Below the pieces are notes generated by a model. That model was not told where the DNA came from. It saw only the letters and a program-made list of their open reading frames with translations, and did not search any database. The position numbers were made by a program, and so were the translations under genes. A stretch of 64,000 nucleotides of DNA from Oegoconia quadripuncta. Taxonomy: Eukaryota > Arthropoda > Insecta > Lepidoptera > Autostichidae. Of this stretch, positions 57,601 to 64,000 are shown piece after piece. The stretch is from assembly GCA_949316235.1 (NCBI GenBank), contig OX438747.1, forward strand, positions 30,818,618 to 30,882,617, written 5' to 3'. Positions within the stretch are counted from its first letter, which is position 1; each line of letters begins with the position of its first letter.

Positions 57601-60179
57601 AATCAAGCTCGAGTAACCAATCAAGTTCTAGCAACCAAGCAGATAGTGCCAGTCAGTCGAGCGCAAGTAGTCAATCTAGTTCTAGTAGCCAAGCTGATAG
57701 CGGCGCCCAGTCAAGTTCAAGCAGTCAGTCCAGTACAAGCGATCAATCGACTGATGATTGTGATAATGATTCGGGCTCAAGCAGCCAATCAAGCTCTAGC
57801 AGCCAATCTGGTAGCGGCAATCAGTCGAGTTCCAGCAACCAAGCAAGCTCGAGTAACCAATCAAGTACTAGCAACCAAGCAGATAGTGCCAGTCAGTCGA
57901 GCGCAAGTAGTCAATCAAGCTCGAGTAACCTAAGTTCTAGCAACCAAGCTGATAGTGCCAATCAGTCGAGCGCAAGTAGTCAATCTAGTTCTAGTAGCCA
58001 AGCTGATAGCGGCGCCGAGTCAAGTTCAAGCAGTCAGTCCAGTACCAGCAATCAATCGAGTGATGATTGTGATAATGTTTCGGGCCCAAGCAGCCAATCA
58101 AGCTCTAGCAGCCAATCTGGTAGCGGCAATCAGTCGAGTTCCAGCAACCAAGCAGATAGTGCCAGTCAGTCGAGCGCAAGTAGTCAATCTAGTTCTAGTA
58201 GCCAAGCTGATAGCGGCGCCCAGTCAAGTTCAAGCAGTCAGTCCAGTACCAGCAATCAATCGAGTGATGATTGTGATAATGTTTCGGGCTCAAGCAGCCA
58301 ATCAAGCTCTAGCAGCCAATCTGGTAGCGGCAATCAGTCGAGTTCCAGCAACCAAGCAGATAGTGCCAGTCAGTCGAGCGCAAGTAGTCAATCTAGTTCT
58401 AGTAGCCAAGCTGATAGCGGCGCCCAGTCAAGTTCAAGCAGTCAGTCCAGTACCAGCAATCAATCGAGTGATGATTGTGATAATGATTCGGGCTCAAGCA
58501 GCCAATCAAGCTCTAGCAGCCAATCTGGTAGCGGCAATCAGTCGAGTTCCAGCAACCAAGCAAGCTCGAGTAACCAATCAAGTTCTAGCAACCAAGCAGA
58601 TAGTGCCAGTCAGTCAAGCGCAAGTAGTCAAGCAAGCTCGAGTAACCAAAGTTCTGGCAATCAAGCTGATAGTGCCAGTCAGTCGAGCGCCAGTAGTCAA
58701 TCAAGCTCGAGTAACCAAAGTTCTAGCAACCAAGCTGATAGTGCCAGTCAGTCGAGGGCAAGTAGTCAATCTAGTTCTAGTGACCAAGCTGATAGCGGCG
58801 CCGAGTCAAGTTCAAGCAGTCAGTCCAGTACTAGCAATCAATCGAGTGATGATTGTGATAATGATTCGGGCTCAAGCAGCCAATCAAGCTCTAGCAGCCA
58901 ATCTGGTAGCGGCAATCAGTCGAGTTCCAGCAACCAAGCAGATAGTGCCAGTCAGTCGAGCGCAAGTAGTCAATCAAGCTCGAGTAACCAATCAAGTTCT
59001 AGCAACCAAGCAGATAGTGCCAGTCAGTCGAGTGCAAGTAGTCAATCAAGCTCGAGTAACCAATCAAGTTCTAACAACCAAGCAGATAGTGCCAGTCAGT
59101 CGAGCGCAAGTAGTCAATCAAGCTCGAGTAACCAATCAAGTTCTAGCAACCAAGCAGATAGTGCCAGTCAGTCGAGCGCAAGTAGTCAATCAAGCTCGAG
59201 TAACCAAAGTTCTAGCAACCAAGCTGATAGTGCCAGTCAGTCCAGCGCAAGTAGTCAATCAAGTTCTAGTAACCAATCTGATAGCGGCACCCAGTCAAGT
59301 TCAAACAGTCAGTCGAGTACTAACGATCAATCGACTGATGATTGTGATAATGATTCGGGCTCAAGCAACCAATCTAGTTCACGCAACCAATCAAGTTCTA
59401 GCAGCCAATCTGGTAGCGGCAATCAGTCGAGTTCCAGCAACCAAGCAAGCTCTAGCACACAATCTGGTAGCAGCAACCAATCTAGCTCCAGCAACCAAGC
59501 AAGCTCTAGTAACCAAGTAGCTAGTGGCAGTCAGTCAAGCGCCAGCAGTCAATCAAGCTCGAGTAACCAATCATGTTCTAGCAACCAAGCAGATAGTGCC
59601 AGTCAGTCGAGCGCAAGTAGTCAATCAAGATCGAGTGACCAATCAAGTTCAAGCAACCAAGCAGATAGTGCCAGTCAGTCGAGCGCAAGTAGTCAATCAA
59701 GATCGAGTAACCAATCAAGTTCTAGCAACCAAGCAGATAGTGCCAGTCAGTCGAGCGCAAGTAGTCAATCAAGTTCTAGTAAACAATCTGATAGTGGCAG
59801 TCAATCAAGTTCAAGCAATCAGTCCAGTACTAGCGACCAATATACTGATGATTGTGATAATGATTCGACCTCAAGCAACCAGTCGAGCTCTAGCAACAAA
59901 TCAAGTTCTGCGTCGCAGCAGCAGGGCTGCAGTGAAAGTAGCAGCAGTAGTGAAACCTGTACCGATGACGATGGAACTACAGTGTACAGTGCATCCAGCA
60001 GTCAACAGAGTTCTGCCGCGCAGTTAGCGCAATCATCCAGCAGCTCCACTGTAGTTGAAAGCAAAGGTGGCTCACGAAGGAGTTCGTCTTCTTCATACTC
60101 ATCATCATCATCTTCGTACTCATCATCATCATCTTCTTCATCGTCAGAGTCGTATTATTCAAGCGAAGACGACTGTTAG
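48627..60179 (+). CDS. Sericin-like serine-rich silk protein
   Basis: Secreted hydrophilic silk protein, presumably from the middle labial gland, coating fibroin fibres. Exons: 48627-48659, 51798-51831, 53431-53706, 56110-60179 (TAG). All have GT-AG borders and phases 0, 1 and 1, giving 1470 residues. Exons 1-2 encode the signal peptide, [11 protein letters not shown] then [11 protein letters not shown], split as in known sericin genes. Exon 3 begins YPKTVTK, runs into a poly-Ser/Gln tract, and has VTVVESQ, an acidic YSEEDDC motif and [10 protein letters not shown]. Exon 4 is almost all repeats such as [18 protein letters not shown], punctuated by [10 protein letters not shown]. It ends with poly-Ser/Tyr and SSEDDC. 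Introns contain LINEs, SINEs, MITEs and a Helitron. The true frame of exon 4 has no ATG before its end; the long ATG-started frame there (Val/Ala/Ile-rich, +1) is not the product. Which sericin orthologue this is cannot be told from sequence alone. Confidence 0.88.
48735..49350 (-). pseudogene. Jockey/CR1-like LINE C-terminus and 3' UTR in silk intron 1
   Basis: A 133-codon minus frame (48942-49343) reads [20 protein letters not shown], then [45 protein letters not shown] and ..[11 protein letters not shown], the standard tail of such reverse transcriptases. The 3' UTR follows down to 48735. It is 5'-truncated. Confidence 0.8.
49386..49677. mobile_element. MITE family F, ends damaged
   Basis: Starts inside the element (TTCTCAAGATTGAGAACAGT), lacks the GGCGAATACTTGAGAAGTGA segment, and ends GGTTTATTAATACCGTCC instead of ..ACGGGCC. 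It abuts the LINE fragment. Confidence 0.75.
49943..50189 (+). repeat. SINE family D, head truncated
   Basis: AAGTACTCGGTTTGGTTGGT GG ... TTGTGCATAAAAAAAAAA, well preserved. Confidence 0.85.
50230..50935. pseudogene. Decayed retroelement ORF remnants
   Basis: On the plus strand 50600-50730 reads [20 protein letters not shown], close to the EPRDLxRxDGKRPDG block of a widespread retroelement protein. On the minus strand 50240-50590 reads [20 protein letters not shown]. Neither frame extends to a full domain. They may be two unrelated scraps. Confidence 0.4.
51118..51760 (+). pseudogene. Jockey/CR1-like LINE 3' part in silk intron 1
   Basis: [36 protein letters not shown], then after frameshifts [30 protein letters not shown] and GYYKISDYL. 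The 3' UTR runs GAGTTTCTTGCTCGTTCTTC to GACTTTTGACTTTT. It is opposite in direction to 48735-49350 in the same intron. Confidence 0.8.
51905..52125 (-). repeat. SINE family A in silk intron 2
   Basis: Complement of the family A tail (GCAACTATAGACTTATGTTG) through GGGACTCGAACCCGCAACC to CCACTACACCAAAAGGTCGT. Confidence 0.8.
52359..52399. repeat. Perfect 17-bp inverted repeat in silk intron 2
   Basis: AAAGCCGTTTTTATCCG, loop GCTCAAG, CGGATAAAAACGGCTTT. It creates overlapping open frames on both strands that are not genes. Confidence 0.85.
53158..53385 (-). repeat. SINE family D, head truncated, in silk intron 2
   Basis: TTATGCACAACGGGTTAGAA at left, CTACCGCCAACCAACTTAT at right. It ends 45 bp before exon 3. 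Confidence 0.8.
54189..54628 (-). repeat. SINE family D split by a SINE family A insertion
   Basis: D text stops at GGAACACAACAA (54334) and resumes at CAATGCTATTAACATTGCTG (54476). In between is the tail half of a minus-strand A SINE. AACAA on both sides is a likely target duplication, so A jumped after D. Confidence 0.8.
54640..54885 (+). mobile_element. Lep1-type Helitron, non-autonomous, complete but diverged
   Basis: Start TCTATATAACTAATATCATA AATGCGAAAG; CACGGCGGAACGG..GGATTTGGAAGAAATTTG; end hairpin GGCGAAGCCGCGAGCGGAAA G with the usual terminal CTAG mutated to TATG. It lies in silk intron 3. Confidence 0.65.
55050..55740 (-). pseudogene. Jockey/CR1-like LINE 3' part(s) in silk intron 3
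   Basis: 3' UTR complement at 55060-55260 (TTATTTCGTAGGATTAAAAT, GAACGAGCAAGAAACTCAAG). A different LINE tail (GGGAGAGATCGCTGTTAGCG, AACAATAAAGCG, 55325-55435) is inserted. Then the reverse-transcriptase C-terminus on the minus strand, ending with the [10 protein letters not shown] block at about 55690-55730. Confidence 0.7.
56150..59930 (+). repeat. Coding tandem repeats of the silk protein
   Basis: Two interleaved repeat types. The short unit is 72 bp (24 codons, [20 protein letters not shown] plus SNQS). The long unit carries [20 protein letters not shown], then [14 protein letters not shown], then [10 protein letters not shown]. The DDCDN block occurs 11 times (about 56546, 56751, 57200, 57477, 57755, 58063, 58268, 58468, 58849, 59338, 59848). 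Copies are nearly identical at DNA level and every length change is a multiple of three, so the frame is kept. Confidence 0.9.
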
Positions 60180-60396
60180 ATTACTGGATGAGAAGAACAA
60201 CAAACGTTTCTAAGGTGATTCGACAATGTAGTTTAACTTAGTGTCAACAGATGGCGCTCTTTTGAATTATTTGACCAAGAAATTATTATAAGACGTTTAT
60301 AAGGATTATTAGGAGGTTTAATATAAAGAAATTGATTTTGCGAGGTCCTTGCTTTATAGTCCTAGCATTCAAGGTTTTAATTTGACCTTAAGTTAT

Positions 60397-60402
60397 AATA
60401 AA
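60397..60402 (+). promoter_or_regulatory. Polyadenylation signal of the silk gene
   Basis: AATAAA 218 nt after the stop codon, in TATAATAAATTAC. No earlier canonical AATAAA is seen after the stop. Confidence 0.6.
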
Positions 60403-60489
60403 TTACATTTGAGAATTTGTGAAAATACCAACTTATGCCCTAAAAAGCAGTAGCGGTATTATATTTGAATGTAAACACTATAAAGTAAA

Positions 60490-60800
60490 ATCATCGCGAT
60501 CATTTTTCCACTGCGCTTCGTCCGGTGAGCGAGGGCGCCGGAGGCCCACCTTCCAGTCTCTCTCCAGAATGGTAGCGGTATTTAAAGAGTTAGTACCCCA
60601 GGAGGGTACCAGCACTGCTGGAGAATCCCTCATCGCTCAGGGTGCCCTACTTATTCTGGGGTGGACACCTTCCTCAAAGGCCGGCAACGCATCTGTGACC
60701 CTTTTGGTGTTGCGGGTGGCCATGGGCGGCGGTGATTGCTTTCCATCAGGTGACCCGCATGCTCGTATGCCGCCCTCTCATATAAAAAAAAAAAAAAAAA
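60490..60800 (+). mobile_element. Lepidopteran retroposon 3' end with poly(A)
   Basis: CAAAGGCCGGCAACGCATCT GTGACCC, TGGCCATGGGCGGCGGTGAT, CATCAGGTGACCCGCATGCT CGT..CCGCC then ATATAAAAAAAAA is a common moth retroposon tail. The 143-codon frame across it is not a gene. Confidence 0.75.
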
Positions 60801-61540
60801 AAGATTTATTTTGTCCAGTGGCGCCCTCATTGGATAAATTAAGATTTTGAATTAAATACAGAATAAATTTAAAAAATCAATTTGACCAGCACTCGAGAAG
60901 CCTAAAAGCTAATTATAAATAACTAGTCCTGCGTCCAGCCGTATAGGCGTGAAGAGGTAACAAACATACATACATACATAATATTACTTGGGATGGCATA
61001 CCTAAATAACCTTAATTACGGATATTTTCGATAATTTAAAATACCACTTTTTTTTATTATCGTGATTTCTGCAAAATAATTTGCACCAATGCTATCTACA
61101 TCTCATTTATAATTAGATTTTGGGCTTCTCGAGTGGAGTCTAGAACGATTTTTTTGATGTTATCTGTTTTTAAAAAGAAATCTTCACATTCATTGTGAGT
61201 TTATTCCACCCACAAACTAGTATTATTTTCTTCAACAAATAATTTAAAACTGCGCCATCTATTGACACTAATTTGAACTACATATGTATGGATCCAAAGA
61301 GTTTAAGAATAACAAGCGAGTTTAATGGATCAAAGAATTTAATTTATATTTCTCCGTGTTCGAGCCTTTTTGTTATCTACTTTTTTATAGTTTTTTTTTT
61401 TTTGTAAAATTATCAGAATAATCGAGGCATTGGAGTAAATTTGATTGAGCATTTCGTTTACGTATTTTCTTGGCTTCTCCCTCTCATTTCACGATAAAAA
61501 ACTACGTGGGCAGGTGGGTATCCCACCGGAATTGACAAAC
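60800..61540. other. No gene recognised
   Basis: AT-rich. It includes CAGTGGCGCCCTCATTGGATA AATTAAG, a scrap also present near 3990-4015 and 33235-33260. Confidence 0.45.
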
Positions 61541-61544
61541 CACT

Positions 61545-62602
61545 GAATCAGCCACTACGAAGTTTTTCTTTTAAGAAGCGAATTAAAGCACATCTGCTAG
61601 AAATACAAAAGATGAATATTCCGAAAGCATTTGCAACAAGCGGTATCTGCTCACCGACATCTTGATTCGTTCGCGTTGTGGGTATTTAGTTGCCCACTTT
61701 TGACAATTATTATTTTAAACGAGTATTATTATGATCCATACAATTACTATATAGTACCGTACAACATGATCTTTCTAGAATACACACTTATGGTTGTTAT
61801 TGAAAATTTTTGCACAGGTACCTTACCCTCGCTTTCTCTCGCAGGGCACTAGCTGAATATCAGTGTCTTACCGCTATAGGTGAGGATCCACACTGAGTTG
61901 TAACAGTTGTACTTAATTTTTGTTTTTATTTTTATTACTGTGAAATAAGGCTACATTTCGGAAGAATAACACCAAGCAGAATTATGGTTGCGTCGAATAT
62001 TGTACCTATGTGTTTTTATAATCTAAATATATAGGTATAACTCAAAGGTGATTGACATAGTGATCTATCAACGCCCAGCCCAAACCACTGGACGGATCGG
62101 GCTGAAATTTGGCATGCAGGTAGATGTTATGACGTAGGCATCCGCTAAGAAAGGATTTTGATAAATTCTACCCCCAAGGGGATAAAATAGGGGATGAAAG
62201 TTTGTTGTTTGTATTTTGATAAAATCTTCCACGCGGACGAAGTCGCGGGAGGAAAGCTAGTATGCATATAAACGCTTTATCTATTTATCATCTTTCTATC
62301 TAAGTAAAACATAATTTTATTGAAGCGCTCGTATAAAATATCGTTCGAAGTCGGCACTATTATTGAAAGTTCGACATTATAATCAATGTTACACATTGCC
62401 GCCGACATCGAAAAAATTTTTTCCATATAGTAGAAATTATAATAATTACGGAGATCTTTGGGGGGAGGCCTTTGTCCAGCAGTGGACCTCTTTCGGCTGA
62501 TATGATGATGACGACAGTGAACACAGAAAGTATCTCATTGACAGATACGTGCGTTTCAATAAAATTATTTATTACTTTGTAGTGGATGATTCAGTGAAGT
62601 CT
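61545..62602. mobile_element. TIR element family L, second copy, with later insertions
   Basis: Ends CACTGAATCAGCCACTACGA and TGTAGTGGATGATTCAGTGA. Shares CATTATAATCAATGTTACAC ATTGCCGCCGACATC and AAGTATCTCATTGACAGATA with 27868-28225. Interrupted by a Helitron (62034-62261) and a LINE scrap (about 62455-62515, GGCCTTTGTCCAGCAGTGGA). The exon-like core of the first copy is not seen; 61580-61665 has a short frame ..IPKAFATSGICSPTS of unknown meaning. Confidence 0.6.
62034..62261 (+). mobile_element. Helitron-like element with intact 3' end
   Basis: GGACGGATCGGGCTGAAATT TGGCATGCAGGTAGATG, GTAGGCATCCGCTAAGAAAG, ending ACGCGGACGAAGTCGCGGG..AGCTAGT: a GC hairpin a few bases before CTAG, then T, as Helitrons require. 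Confidence 0.7.
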
Positions 62603-63194
62603 GTTTTCTTTTGTTAGAAAAGCTTCATTATTTTTCATTTTTTTAGTAGAGAGACGTGGTCATTACTCCACAGTCAAGAGCATAGCTCTTAAATTGAAGA
62701 AGAAGAAGCGTGCTTGCAATATCCCTGAACATTTTTGAGCGATGGGGACCCTTTTCGCTCCTACAGAATAGGTGGGCAGTTGGGGTACATACCAGCTCGA
62801 CCTGATTATCTTCGATTTGTCATATTTGTGTTCACACCCTTCGCTTCCCTTTATCCATACAAGCTCTGCATTTACTCGTATTTTCCCTGTACAAACACTA
62901 CACAATCGTCTAAATATGTAATGGTGCTCTGTTTACTATGATCGTTAGTACTATTATCTATTCTGTGCTATGATTACAAAAAAAAAACTACTGAACCGAT
63001 TGCGCTGAAATTGCAATAAGATCATTTTCACATCTCGGACATATCGATGTAACACGAAAAAAACATACTCCTTTTTGAAATTAGAAATAGTACATTGAAT
63101 TAAAAAGCTGTCGTGCCTTGTCGTTTGCCGCGAGACAATTTGAAAATAATGAATTTAAATAAAAAAGAAATTTAATAGAGAAACATAGATAATG

Positions 63195-63320
63195 TAACTA
63201 ATATTATTAATGTGAAAGTTTGAATGTTTGTTTAGCTGTTTGTTGCTCAATCACGGCAAAACGGATGAACGGATTTGTATGAAATTTTGAAGGTAAAACA
63301 TAAGAACATTTGCGAAACGA
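63195..63320 (+). mobile_element. Helitron-like 5' fragment
   Basis: TAACTAATATTATTAATGTG AAAGTTTGAATGTTTGTTTAG, GCTCAATCACGGCAAAACGG ATGAACGGATTTG; the 3' hairpin is missing. Confidence 0.6.
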
Positions 63321-63609
63321 AGTGGCCTTAAGTCATAAAATAACATTTTTTTTATTTATTCCAGACCAACAGTAGTTTGAAATATATACAGGATATACCT
63401 AAGAAAATTATGTTATCAAATGACGTGATGCTTTTTTTTATGCACAGCTTTAAACACACCTGGGGGGTCTATTGTCTATCGAAAATAGTTTCGGAAGGCC
63501 GTAACTTCGGACTTTTTCTTCTGCTAAAAATCCTTTATTTGCATAACTTCAGACGTTCCTTGCGTCCCGTACTAATGTGATGTCCAACTAAATATATACA
63601 ACAAAAGTA

Positions 63610-64000
63610 AATAATGACGATTGGTTTACGTCTGATATTTGTCGAACTGCATTTTTTTACTACATACGCTGCAGAGCCTTTTCACTAATTTATGGATATG
63701 GGGACTCCATTGCATTTTGGTGTCTAAAGTAATGCTCAAGATACAGTAAAATCTACGAGGTCTAAAGTGGCATTTTTTATTATTATATTTGTGGGCACCA
63801 CCCTGACATTGGGTAGTGCAAATTTCACACATTCAGTTTTTCTCGTTAAGTAACATATTATTTGCCGTAGATTTCATGTTCATTATCCTTTACAAGGTTA
63901 CGCAAGTCATTTATAAAAATAAAAATGGACCGAGTATGGAGCCTTGTGGTCATGCAGACAGTGGACCCTGACGATGTGTTGCCACTGATATTAACCCTCA
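63610..64000 (-). pseudogene. Jockey-like reverse transcriptase fragment cut by window edge
   Basis: Minus reading has ..GSILGPFLFLFINDL-like text (63890-63960 region, with shifts), NLVKDNEHEI, then ITLDTKMQWSPHIHKLVKRL at about 63660-63730, the segments around and after the catalytic domain. Several stops are present. Confidence 0.65.

Noticed and set aside
56224..60027. Long ATG-started ORFs in the +1 frame of the silk repeats (569, 521 and 167 codons, [16 protein letters not shown] repeats)
   Set aside because: They are the shifted reading of the Ser/Gln/Asn repeats, contain stops between them, and lack a signal peptide or splice link. The other frame runs unbroken to the poly-Ser C-terminus and joins the upstream exons in phase.
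60419..60850. 143-codon ORF after the silk gene
   Set aside because: It covers a retroposon 3' end with poly(A); the translation resembles no protein.

Overview
The window is AT-rich, repeat-laden insect nuclear DNA. It carries introns with GT-AG borders, tRNA-derived SINEs, degraded non-LTR retrotransposons, many palindromic (foldback) MITEs and Lep1-type Helitron ends. Together with a serine-rich silk gene this points to a moth or butterfly (Lepidoptera). I cannot name the species.

Four host genes can be supported. (1) 359-7049 (+): the 3' seven exons of an alpha-1,6-mannosyl-glycoprotein 2-beta-N-acetylglucosaminyltransferase (MGAT2) gene; its 5' exons lie left of the window. (2) 24321-25703 (-): a single-exon MOSPD2-like gene with CRAL-TRIO, MSP and C-terminal membrane anchor. 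(3) 30904-34216 (-): a three-exon HINT3-type HIT-domain gene whose introns are full of transposons. (4) 48627-60179 (+): a four-exon sericin-like silk gene of about 1470 residues. Two tiny exons encode a split signal peptide, then a poly-serine exon, then one 4.07-kb exon of Ser/Gln/Asn/Ala/Asp repeats. The last exon has no ATG in its true frame, so ATG-based ORF calling reports a wrong +1 frame (Val/Ala/Ile-rich) instead. An unidentified 167-nt exon-like segment (15264-15430, -) is a weak fifth candidate.

Layout: 1-7049 MGAT2 with SINEs, MITEs and an RTE remnant in its introns; 7050-24300 intergenic, mostly foldback elements and retroposons, including a TIR element with a THAP-domain start exon (10492-11384); 24321-34216 MOSPD2 and HINT3; 34300-48500 intergenic, with nested MITEs, a 122-bp satellite (39060-40155) and many SINEs; 48500-60400 the silk gene; 60400-64000 retroposon ends, a second copy of an exon-bearing MITE, Helitron pieces and a decayed reverse transcriptase at the right edge.

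The host genes do not form a pathway. MGAT2 is a Golgi N-glycan enzyme, MOSPD2 an ER contact-site tether, HINT3 a nucleotide hydrolase, and the silk gene a secreted labial-gland product. They are neighbours on a chromosome, not an operon. Repeat coordinates are approximate to about 10 bases; exon borders follow visible splice sites and frame continuity.
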